Of a DNA stretch of 6,759 nt, positions 1 through 6,212 are shown in pieces. Location of the stretch: the NCBI GenBank assembly GCA_964625865.1, contig CAZVEV010000315.1, positions 1 through 6,759 on the forward strand. The letters run 5' to 3'. A program made the position numbers and the translations under genes. The notes under the pieces are model-generated. The model was not told the DNA's origin. It searched no databases and saw nothing but the letters and a program-made list of their open reading frames with translations. How positions within the stretch are numbered: position 1 is the stretch's first letter; each line of letters begins with the position of its first letter. The DNA comes from CAZVEV01 sp964625865 (GTDB taxonomy: Bacteria; Planctomycetota; Phycisphaerae; SM23-33).

Positions 1-1138
1 GCGCGGTCCGTAGCAATCTCGCCAGTTCGGCAAAGCTGAAGTCCTCTTGTATCCCTCGGCCAACTTCCAGTAGGCCGTCCTGAAGTATCCGTACCAGGAT
101 ACTCTGCGGGTAGTCCTCGGCGATCCATTGCAGCCAGGCGGCCAAGAGCCGCCCGGGCCGGCTGTAGCGGACGGGGATACCCTCGGCGAGTGTTACCTTC
201 AGTCCATCTGACGCAGTGGCCCCGGTGGTCGCTGGCGGAGTTGCATCCACATCTAGCCGCTTGGCCAACTCATAAACCAGGGGCAAGTATGTTTGAGCGT
301 CGGTATAGAGCAGTTCCACGTCATCGAGCGGAATGCCGGCGGCCAGGCATCGGCGTAGCACCTCGCGGATCTCGTTGACCTCGCCGACAGCGTGGAAGAC
401 GCCGGCGGACCCGTCGTCAGTTGGCGAAGGCGAATCGGTCGGCGCCAGCAGCCAGCGCAGAAGGGTCGTATCGGTCGTCACATCGTCCCCGGCCACCTTG
501 CCTGGCTCATCTACGGAAAGGACGATCAGCCGGTTCGCCGGGATGGCTTTGATCAGACGGGACTCCAGGGCAGCCAGTTCCATGTCTGCTGGCAGTAAGA
601 TAAGCCCGGAGCCCTCCGCTTCGCCTGTGTCCTTCAAGCCCTGAGCAGCCGTCTGTAGTGCGTCGGCATAATCCATCAGTCCACGACGGTCAAGCTCATC
701 CTTGTACATCCGCAGCAATGATGCCAGCTCTTCCGCCTTGGTGGCGACTTCTGCCTTTTCGGGAAGGACGTCCTCCTGCCCCTTTCCAGCCAAACGCAAG
801 TCCATGACCGTCGCGAACAGGGCTTGGCAGAGGCTCTGGCTGGGAGCCAGCGAGAAGATATACCCTCCCTCACGCTGTGGTGTCCACAACTGACCGATCA
901 AAACGGCCCCGAATCGAGGGGACAACAGCTTGACACCGGCCTGAAGCATCTTCCCCCCCGCCAGCGATAGCGCCATACCGGCGAGGGTTTGGACGCGGAC
1001 GTTCACCGCGGCCTGGCCGCCACGGGTCACTATATCTAGCCACTGGTGCCCCACGCGCAGTGAAGGCGCGATCAGCCACTTCTCTTCCAGAGGGTGTTCA
1101 CGGCACAACCTCGCGATCTCTTCGTGTAGCCTGTTCAC
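1..1138 (-). CDS. AddB/RecB-like helicase-nuclease family protein, N-terminal part (partial at window edge)
   Basis: The reading frame is open from here to the left edge (379 codons) and lacks its 3' end. The start reads MNRLHEEIARLCREHP, then KWLIAPSLRVGHQWL (residues 20-34), a segment VNVRVQTLAGMAL (45-57) and GLMDYADAL (153-161). This order of a 'liv-P-s' strand, an 'RVqTLa' strand and an 'mDYAd' helix matches the N-terminal half of AddB-type subunits of PD-(D/E)XK recombination and repair exonucleases. Later, GLKVTLAEGIPVRYSRPGR resembles the region where AddB proteins select an inactive helicase fold. No P-loop (GxxGSGKT) is present, so this part is probably not an ATPase. The C-terminal nuclease would lie off the window. 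The GTG start at 1138-1136 is preferred because GGGGAG lies 4 bases upstream. An ATG six codons earlier (1156) has no ribosome site. It is divergent from the WYL operon, so it may belong with that operon or be a separate DNA-repair or defence gene. Family assignment is by eye. Confidence 0.78.
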   Translation of the reverse strand, partial: MNRLHEEIARLCREHPLEEKWLIAPSLRVGHQWLDIVTRGGQAAVNVRVQTLAGMALSLAGGKMLQAGVKLLSPRFGAVLIGQLWTPQREGGYIFSLAPSQSLCQALFATVMDLRLAGKGQEDVLPEKAEVATKAEELASLLRMYKDELDRRGLMDYADALQTAAQGLKDTGEAEGSGLILLPADMELAALESRLIKAIPANRLIVLSVDEPGKVAGDDVTTDTTLLRWLLAPTDSPSPTDDGSAGVFHAVGEVNEIREVLRRCLAAGIPLDDVELLYTDAQTYLPLVYELAKRLDVDATPPATTGATASDGLKVTLAEGIPVRYSRPGRLLAAWLQWIAEDYPQSILVRILQDGLLEVGRGIQEDFSFAELARLLRTA

Positions 1139-1187
1139 GGTACTCCCCGATCCCATTGTGCTTCAGAAGGAAGTGGCTCTTGAACAC

Positions 1188-1215
1188 AGTCTACACATAT
1201 CCCCCACCAGTACAA
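1188..1215 (-). promoter_or_regulatory. weak candidate promoter for the AddB-like gene
   Basis: On the minus strand TTGTAC (1215-1210) is followed 16 bases later by TAGACT (1193-1188), a loose sigma70-like pair about 50 bases before the GTG start. Only the TTG of the -35 and four of six -10 bases match consensus, so this is a suggestion only. Confidence 0.2.
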
Positions 1216-1355
1216 CTGCCCTCTTTCGGGTGCTGAGGCGAACCGCCGTGACTTGAGGGCTTCTCTCTTCCAGAGCTGCGGTTCTCCACGTCGATATGCT
1301 TCCTCTGCACGTTTTCATGAGCGAAGCCCGTCGGGGCAAGCAACATCTTCTGAAA

Positions 1356-1372
1356 AAGAATCTGAGATTCTT
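1356..1372. promoter_or_regulatory. perfect inverted repeat, candidate operator
   Basis: AAGAATC-TGA-GATTCTT is a perfect 7-bp inverted repeat with a 3-base centre. It ends 17 bases upstream of the candidate -35 element of the WYL gene. A symmetric site at this position would suit a dimeric HTH regulator, most simply the WYL protein encoded just downstream acting on its own operon. It is not followed by a T run, so a terminator is less likely. Binding by the WYL protein is inferred, not shown. Confidence 0.45.
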
Positions 1373-1389
1373 CTCCGGTACGACATCAT

Positions 1390-1418
1390 CTGTCACACCG
1401 CCGTGCAATACTGACAAT
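1390..1418 (+). promoter_or_regulatory. candidate sigma70-like promoter of the WYL operon
   Basis: CTGTCA (1390-1395) and GACAAT (1413-1418) are separated by 17 bases, with four of six consensus matches in each box. The predicted start would be near 1425, giving a leader of about 20 bases that contains the AGGAG ribosome site. TGTCA at 1391 and TGACA at 1412 also form an inverted pair across the boxes. The matches are modest. Confidence 0.3.
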
Positions 1419-1447
1419 AGTCACAACGATGGACAGGAGAAATCGAG

Positions 1448-2497
1448 ATGGCTCGCACGGACAAACAGCGTCGCGAAGAGACACCCTCCGGATCAGGCAG
1501 CTACCTGAAATTCCGGACCCGCTGGCGGCATGTGCTGCTGATAGACCAGCACGTTCGGGCACGTCGGGCGCCGAACTGCAGGGAACTGGCGGACGAGCTG
1601 GAGGTCAGCCGCCGAACGATCCTTCGTGACATTGACTTCCTGCGGTACGACCTTGGCGCGCCCATCAAGTACGACGCCAGCAGACGCGGATACGTCTACA
1701 CCGAGCCTAACTGGGTCATGCCCAGCGTCCGCATTACCGAAGGCGAGCTGTTCGCACTGATGGTCGCGGAGAAAGCCCTGGAAGCCTACTCGGGGATGCC
1801 CTGGGCGGACCGGTTGCGAAAGGCGTTCGACCGGATGGCCGCCGCCTTGCCGGAAAGGGTGGAAATCGCGCCTCGGGACCTGCTCACGCGGGTGGATTTC
1901 GCGTACGACTCCCCGGCCATGGTCGATCCGGGCATCCTAGAGACGATCGCGCGGGCGATGAAAGAGGACCTGACGCTCCGGATGACCTACCACCCCCTCG
2001 CACGTATAGCGCCCAAGGAATACACGGTCGATCCATACATCCTGCGGCGGGCGCGGGGTGCGTGGTATCTGGCCGGGCGTGACCATCGAAGCGGGCGGGT
2101 TCCGTTGTTCAACGTCACGCGCATCCACTCGGCAGAGCCGACAGGCCAGCGGTTCGATTACGACCTGGCCGACTTCGACCCCCAGAAGTACTTCGCCGGC
2201 ACGTTCGGCACGCACGAGACCGGGGATCGGATTCAGGTGACGGTTGAGTTCTCCGGCTGGGCGGCTCGACTGGTCCGTGAGCGCCTGTGGCACCACTCGC
2301 AGAAGATAACTGACCTGCCGGGCGGCCGACTCCGCTTCGAGGTCACCGTGGCTCACCTGGACGACATCTGGCCGTGGGTGCTCAGTTGGGGCGCTGAGGC
2401 CAAGGCCATCAAGCCCAGGGAGCTGGCTCGCATCGTCGCCGGCCAAGCTGCCGCAACGCTCGAGAGATACGTGAAGCCCAAACAGAGGAGGCAGTAA
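1448..2497 (+). CDS. WYL-domain HTH transcriptional regulator
   Basis: This 349-residue protein has the classic two-part layout of WYL regulators. Residues about 25-84 form a DeoR/HTH_11-type winged helix (CRELADELEVSRRTILRDID, then LGAPIKYD and a wing ending RRGYVY). A long helical linker follows, then the WYL domain with its signature W206-Y207-L208 in the segment GAWYLAGRDHRSG, and a C-terminal WCX-like extension from about residue 255. WYL domains bind ligands such as nucleotides or single-stranded nucleic acid and control transcription. They are frequent next to CRISPR, BREX, CBASS and other defence genes. The ATG is supported by AGGAG at 1435-1439, 8 bases upstream. The stop is one base from the next ATG, so the regulator and the ATPase are almost certainly co-transcribed and translationally coupled. 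It probably controls the whole five-gene run, and perhaps the divergent AddB-like gene, from the symmetric site upstream. Whether it represses or activates cannot be read from the sequence. Confidence 0.93.
   Translation: MARTDKQRREETPSGSGSYLKFRTRWRHVLLIDQHVRARRAPNCRELADELEVSRRTILRDIDFLRYDLGAPIKYDASRRGYVYTEPNWVMPSVRITEGELFALMVAEKALEAYSGMPWADRLRKAFDRMAAALPERVEIAPRDLLTRVDFAYDSPAMVDPGILETIARAMKEDLTLRMTYHPLARIAPKEYTVDPYILRRARGAWYLAGRDHRSGRVPLFNVTRIHSAEPTGQRFDYDLADFDPQKYFAGTFGTHETGDRIQVTVEFSGWAARLVRERLWHHSQKITDLPGGRLRFEVTVAHLDDIWPWVLSWGAEAKAIKPRELARIVAGQAAATLERYVKPKQRRQ
2485..2491 (+). promoter_or_regulatory. strong Shine-Dalgarno for the AAA+ ATPase, inside the WYL gene
   Basis: GAGGAGG lies 7 bases before the ATG at 2499 and within the last codons of the WYL gene. 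It fixes the ATPase start and suggests translational coupling with a high initiation rate. Confidence 0.8.
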
Positions 2498-2498
2498 C

Positions 2499-3908
2499 AT
2501 GCGCAGAGTACCTGGAGTCAGAGGCGATATTCACGAGCCAGCAACGGACGCCACGCTCGGGAAGTCCGGTGATGCCCTCGTTGATACGGACTTGGCACCA
2601 GAGGCCCGACGGGCCAAGAGGCGGGCTCTCTTGTCGCTGATCCCGCCTGACGGGCGGCGAATGGTGGCCGCCTATCTCGAACGCGGGGACTACGAGAAGA
2701 TCATGAACCTCTGCAGCCCCATTGAGGCCGACCTGTTGCTGGAGCGGCTTCCGGCCTTCGTTCGCCGGCAGGGCGGTCAAGTGGTCTGGTCGGTGCGCCC
2801 CGAAATGCATGGTCAGCTTCTCAACAGCACGCAGCACATTGTCATCGTAGGCGGCAAGACACGGCGGATTCTCAGGGAGGGATACTTGTTCCTCCGGCTT
2901 CCAGGCGAACTGGCGGTGGTTTCAGCCGAGCCGGTCCCGGCCTCCAAGCAGGTCATGGTGGGTGTCCGTTCGAACGGCGACCCAGTGGCCTTCTTCCGCC
3001 GATGGCAAGACCACGTACGCGGAGACAACTACCTGCAAGGGCAGGCCTTCTTTGCCGACGGGCGGATCATTGAACGTGAGAAGGCCTACACGTGGGAGGA
3101 TATCCTGCTGCCGGAGAGGACGATCCGAACGGTCCGTACCCACGTCGAGGGCTTCCTGCGACAGCGCTTGAGGCTCAAGGGCCTCGGCGTCAAGGCCCGT
3201 CGCGGACTGATCCTCGCGGGCCCGCCCGGTACGGGCAAGACGCTGCTGGGCAAGGTGCTGGCCGATACGCTGGACGTGTCGTTCATGTGGGTCTCGCCCC
3301 GTCACGTCGAGTGCGCCGCCTCGTTCGACGAGATCCTCTCCGTGGCTCGGTTCGTGGCTCCGGCGGTCGTGTTCCTGGAAGACCTCGACCTGTTCGCCGA
3401 GGAGCGCGAGTCGAACCGCTGGATCGGCTTGGGGGAGTTGATGAACCAGTTAGATGGGGCCGTGGACAACGAGGACATCATCACTATCGCCACGACGAAC
3501 CGCCTGGAAGTGATCGAGCGGGCACTGCGCAACCGTCCGGGACGCTTCGACCGGGTGGTCAAGCTCGATGCGATGGACGAGCCGTGCAGGCGCACAATGC
3601 TCACCCGTGCCCTCAGCCACGTGGATATCCGGAGCGAGGACATGAACCATCTGGTCAATGCCACCAATGACTATACGCCGGCCCAGGTGCAGGAGGTGGC
3701 CAACACGGTCTTGATCCTGGCCACGCAGGACGATATGGTTTGCGAAGACACGTGCTGCAATGGGCGGTCCGGCCATTGTGAACCGGACAAGCAGAGCACC
3801 GGTTGCAGCGACGCGGAGCGCATATCAGTAACCCGTCGCCTCGTAGATGCAGCACTGACGGACGTGGAGTTCGAACGCAAAGCCCGGCTTGGGTTTCATG
3901 CGGCGTGA
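2499..3908 (+). CDS. AAA+ ATPase with FtsH/CDC48-like module and a Cys-rich insert
   Basis: This 469-residue protein has a ~200-residue N-terminal region without recognised motifs, followed by a complete classical AAA module. Visible motifs are Walker A GPPGTGKT (residues 241-248), Walker B VVFLEDLD (290-297), sensor-1 asparagine in ATTNR (N334), and an arginine-finger region RNRPGRFDR (344-352). The helical lid then runs to the end. All catalytic residues are intact, so it should hydrolyse ATP, probably as a ring-shaped oligomer that remodels or threads protein partners. There is no zinc-protease domain after the lid as in FtsH, and no membrane segment, so it is likely cytosolic and acts with separate partners. 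Unusually, the lid contains an insert with C415, C419, C420, H426, C427 and C436, which could bind a metal. The start is set by the GAGGAGG site. It overlaps no neighbour, with one base after the WYL stop and 19 bases before the nuclease gene. AAA proteins of this type occur in defence clusters, but this one's exact role is unknown. Confidence 0.94.
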   Translation: MRRVPGVRGDIHEPATDATLGKSGDALVDTDLAPEARRAKRRALLSLIPPDGRRMVAAYLERGDYEKIMNLCSPIEADLLLERLPAFVRRQGGQVVWSVRPEMHGQLLNSTQHIVIVGGKTRRILREGYLFLRLPGELAVVSAEPVPASKQVMVGVRSNGDPVAFFRRWQDHVRGDNYLQGQAFFADGRIIEREKAYTWEDILLPERTIRTVRTHVEGFLRQRLRLKGLGVKARRGLILAGPPGTGKTLLGKVLADTLDVSFMWVSPRHVECAASFDEILSVARFVAPAVVFLEDLDLFAEERESNRWIGLGELMNQLDGAVDNEDIITIATTNRLEVIERALRNRPGRFDRVVKLDAMDEPCRRTMLTRALSHVDIRSEDMNHLVNATNDYTPAQVQEVANTVLILATQDDMVCEDTCCNGRSGHCEPDKQSTGCSDAERISVTRRLVDAALTDVEFERKARLGFHAA

Positions 3909-3927
3909 ACTACAGAGGAATGTTGAA

Positions 3928-4542
3928 ATGTGTGAGGCATGCGACAGCGTTGTCCGTGGCTGGCAGAGCGTGAGTCTCTCCGATATTCCCAAAAGGCTTG
4001 ACGACCAAGCCAAGGAATCTCTGAGCATGGCTGGCGTGTACGCCTTGTGGGTTGAAGGCAGGAACAATGAACCAGATGCAATCCACGCCCGAGCTCGTAG
4101 GCTCCTTGAACGAGTGAGCCAACAGTGGCCACATGTTCGAAAAGCCATCAAAAACGACCTGCGCACTCTTGAAAGCATCTCCACGTATCGAGACTGCCGC
4201 TTAGTGTACCTGGGCCAAGCGAGTGGGCGAACGGACAAGAAAGGAATGTTGGCGCGAATCAAGGACTTCCCTGGAGGACACACGGCTTGGGCTGCTTTGT
4301 TGGCGTTGCTCCATGACGGGTGGAAGTTCAGGGTCTACTTCAGGTCACTTGAGAACAACGAAACACCCGATGACGCCGAAAGAAGATGCCTCCGCCAGTT
4401 CTGCAAAGTGCATTGGGAACAACGTATCCGGGGCGCCCCGGATTGGGCGGGGACGCTATGCCATGACCATTGTCGTCTGTTGCGCCCCGCAATGAATCGT
4501 CAGGCGGCAAAAGGATATCGGCAGAACACATTTGACTTGTGA
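3928..4542 (+). CDS. GIY-YIG-like nuclease (putative)
   Basis: This 204-residue protein shows the GIY-YIG signature in order: G36-V37-Y38 in MAGVYALWV, Y94-L95-G96 in CRLVYLGQASG, a conserved-type arginine R110 in LARIKDF, a candidate metal-binding glutamate E151 in DAERRCLRQF, and a late asparagine N190 in RPAMNRQ. GIY-YIG enzymes cut DNA with one metal ion and include restriction, repair and homing nucleases. The gap of about 55 residues between the first two motifs is much longer than the usual 10-20 and is filled by a charged helical segment (about 45-85). The family call is therefore probable but not certain. The start at 3928 is chosen because AGAGGA (3914-3919) lies 8 bases upstream. 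A longer frame beginning inside the ATPase gene at 3889 (TTG) has no such site. The gene is 19 bases after the ATPase and 13 bases before the zinc-ribbon gene, in one operon. Wobble positions are less GC-rich than in the two preceding genes. It is probably the DNA-cleaving effector, or one of two. Confidence 0.75.
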   Translation: MCEACDSVVRGWQSVSLSDIPKRLDDQAKESLSMAGVYALWVEGRNNEPDAIHARARRLLERVSQQWPHVRKAIKNDLRTLESISTYRDCRLVYLGQASGRTDKKGMLARIKDFPGGHTAWAALLALLHDGWKFRVYFRSLENNETPDDAERRCLRQFCKVHWEQRIRGAPDWAGTLCHDHCRLLRPAMNRQAAKGYRQNTFDL

Positions 4543-4555
4543 GCGCAAGGAAACC

Positions 4556-4897
4556 ATGGCTATGGCAGAGCAACAGACCGTGAGTTTCGACCAAGTCGAC
4601 TTCGGCGAACCACCGCCGCCACCACCTCAACTTGTACTCGGGTGGAACACGAAGCGACGCAGGCGCAAGTGCTCTCAGTGCGATGCCCGGAAGACATTTC
4701 CAGTGGGGGCCGTCTTCTGGAATGCTGACGATGCCTTCAAGTTCGTCTGCCCTGCGTGCGCAAAGCCTCTTGTCCCGGGGCTTTTCGCTCTCTGGGAGTT
4801 CACGCCGATCATCGTGGAGAAATCCCTTCCTCCCGATGACGTCTTGAGTGACATCGGCCTTCGTATCACGAACTACCGCTATGCGGTTGGACTGTAG
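4556..4897 (+). CDS. small zinc-ribbon protein of unknown function
   Basis: This 113-residue protein has a proline run (P19-P24) after an acidic N-terminus, a basic patch KRRRRK (33-38), and two CxxC pairs, C39-C42 and C65-C68, spaced as in a zinc ribbon. A ~45-residue C-terminal part ends NYRYAVGL. I do not recognise it beyond the zinc ribbon. Such small proteins often bind nucleic acid or act as adaptors for a larger complex, and the basic patch beside the ribbon fits nucleic-acid contact. The ATG at 4556 is chosen with AAGGA at 4547-4551 4 bases upstream. A second ATG at 4562 has a better spacing of 10, so the true start may be two codons later. Upstream TTG (4532) would overlap the previous stop. 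It sits between two nuclease genes, 13 bases after one and 34 before the other, which suggests it works with one or both. Confidence 0.82.
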   Translation: MAMAEQQTVSFDQVDFGEPPPPPPQLVLGWNTKRRRRKCSQCDARKTFPVGAVFWNADDAFKFVCPACAKPLVPGLFALWEFTPIIVEKSLPPDDVLSDIGLRITNYRYAVGL

Positions 4898-4931
4898 GGT
4901 CCAGCCGACCAAACATAGGAGACATAAGAAT

Positions 4932-5984
4932 ATGCTATTTGCAATTGACAAAGAGTGTCGTGAATTAAGGCCAAAGGAATTCCTTGACTTCGCGGAACAT
5001 GGGAAACTCGAACAGGACTTGGAGGATCTAATCGCCAAGCATCTCCTTGGAGAGCTTTTCGAGAGAATGCCACTGCTGACGTTCTTTGAGCAGCGGCCCA
5101 TGCAGGCAGAGGCGGATATCTATGCTGTCAATGAAGCTGGGGACGTAGTGATCTTCGAACTCAAGAGAAGTACGGCCAGTCAAGACGCCTTGGATCAGTT
5201 GTTTCGGTACACGCAATGCGCCAGCCAATGGGGCTACGACGATATCAACAGGAAGTTCCAGAACTATCAGAAGAAGGAACCGAACGGGTTGACGTTAGTC
5301 CAGGCCCACCGGGATGTATTCAATCTGGACGAACCCTTGGATGAACACCAATTCAATCAACGGCAGATTATGTGGGTTATCGGTAGCGCTGCGGACGAGT
5401 CCCTCATCCGCGGGGTCGACTACTGGAAGTCACAAGGCCTATCCATCGACTTCCTCCCCTATCGTCTCTATGAAATCGCGGGCCAGTTCTACTTCGAGTT
5501 TTTCGCTAAGCCATACGACACCCACGTGAATCCAGGTTCAGTGAAAGGTGTTCTGTTCGATACCTGTGCCACATACTATGATGACTCATTACGATGGATG
5601 GTCGAGAAGAAGCGAGTTTCCGCCTATGGCGACCGAAAAGAGGCTGTATATAGCCTGGCACATGGTGATTACGTTTTCTACTCGCACGTTGGGCATGGAC
5701 TAGTGAGTGCGGCCAGGGTAGTCGGCCGCAGTGTGAAGAGCGACCCCGGAAGCCCCAGCGGGGAAGATGAGCTCTACTGGGATGTAAAGCCGCTGACGCG
5801 ACCACCGACAGATCTCAACTCCCCCGAGGCAATGTCCTTTGCTCAGGTCAGGAAGGTCACAGGTAGGAATTTCTTCTGGGCAAGGACTCAGAAAACGCCC
5901 TATCTGAATCGAGAAGAGGCGGAGCATCTTCTATCGGAGCTTCGAAACCTCCTCGGTGAAGCGGGAGCAGAGACAGGCAAGTAG
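4932..5984 (+). CDS. PD-(D/E)XK nuclease with probable PUA/EVE-like C-terminal domain
   Basis: This 350-residue protein has an N-terminal PD-(D/E)XK nuclease. The core is D62 in AEADIYAV, E76-x-K78 in GDVVIFELKRS, helix glutamates E27/E31 upstream, and Q89 in the following helix (ALDQLFRY). All catalytic positions are present, so it is probably active on DNA. Residues about 140-195 continue a nuclease-associated region. From about 203 a second domain begins, and the segment HGDYVFYSHVGHGLVSAARV (244-263), then ELYWDVKPL and a late NFFWARTQ, resembles PUA/EVE/ASCH-type beta-barrel domains that recognise modified bases in DNA or RNA. The second assignment is by pattern only. The ATG at 4932 has AGGAG at 4917-4921, 10 bases upstream. 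A GTG in-frame extension from 4848 would overlap the previous gene and lacks a site. It is the last gene of the five-gene run, and its codon use is visibly more A/T-rich at wobble positions than the WYL and ATPase genes. A modification-dependent restriction nuclease is the leading hypothesis. Confidence 0.87.
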   Translation: MLFAIDKECRELRPKEFLDFAEHGKLEQDLEDLIAKHLLGELFERMPLLTFFEQRPMQAEADIYAVNEAGDVVIFELKRSTASQDALDQLFRYTQCASQWGYDDINRKFQNYQKKEPNGLTLVQAHRDVFNLDEPLDEHQFNQRQIMWVIGSAADESLIRGVDYWKSQGLSIDFLPYRLYEIAGQFYFEFFAKPYDTHVNPGSVKGVLFDTCATYYDDSLRWMVEKKRVSAYGDRKEAVYSLAHGDYVFYSHVGHGLVSAARVVGRSVKSDPGSPSGEDELYWDVKPLTRPPTDLNSPEAMSFAQVRKVTGRNFFWARTQKTPYLNREEAEHLLSELRNLLGEAGAETGK

Positions 5985-6212
5985 GAGATTCTTCACTGAT
6001 GAGCAACGCAGGGACGTTATCGCTCCCTCCGAACGAACGCAGGTGTACATAGAAACACTCACGAGAGAGGTAAACGCGTTGGGGAATACTGAGCCCTCCG
6101 GTTTTCAATACGGGTCATCTAACACATGTAGCTCTCTGTACGGGTTTGGACGGTTGACCAACATTCAGCGGTCGCTCACGCAGGAACAGCGAGCCTCGTA
6201 GCCCAAGGTGAA
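5985..6212. other. convergent intergenic stretch with a possible broken small ORF
   Basis: This 228-base stretch lies between two converging genes. It contains an ATG at 5999 with AGGAGA (5983-5988) 10 bases upstream. That frame gives MSNAGTLSLPPNERRCT and stops at 6050-6052, while the frame one base earlier continues as ERTQVYIETLTREV. This could be a frameshifted small gene or chance. Weak hairpins occur near 6010-6028 and 6170-6195, neither with a T run, so no terminator is called. Confidence 0.3.

Larger units (their letters stand above)
1139..1447. other. divergent intergenic region between AddB-like and WYL genes
   Basis: About 309 bases separate two divergent genes. No convincing gene was found: the short frames here have no ribosome site or recognisable protein. 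The stretch holds a perfect short inverted repeat (1356-1372), a weaker 7-bp inverted repeat pair (GAACCGC at 1240-1246 and GCGGTTC at 1278-1284), and candidate promoters for both directions. It is the natural control region for both transcription units. Confidence 0.7.

Noticed and set aside
1081..1275. 12-base direct repeat TCTCTTCCAGAG at 1081-1092 and 1264-1275
   Set aside because: There are only two copies, one inside a coding region, with no flanking similarity. This is compatible with chance.
1296..1508. 70-codon plus-strand frame running across the intergenic region into the WYL gene
   Set aside because: It has no ribosome site, crosses the inverted repeat and promoter candidate, and overlaps the WYL start in another frame.
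1937..2500. 187-codon open frame on the minus strand
   Set aside because: It is fully antisense to the WYL-domain gene, and its composition is what a GC-rich gene produces on the opposite strand.
3092..3670. 192-codon plus-strand frame inside the ATPase gene
   Set aside because: The sequence is dominated by R, G and P as expected of a shifted frame, and the ATPase frame carries all AAA motifs over the same bases.
4340..5101. 253-codon open frame on the minus strand
   Set aside because: It lies antisense to three well-supported plus-strand genes, has low-complexity serine/arginine-rich composition and no recognisable motif or ribosome site.
6170..6195. Stem GGTCGCT/AGCGAGCC with one bulge, just past the McrC stop, considered as a terminator
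   Set aside because: The loop is 11 bases, the stem is imperfect, and no T run follows on either strand.
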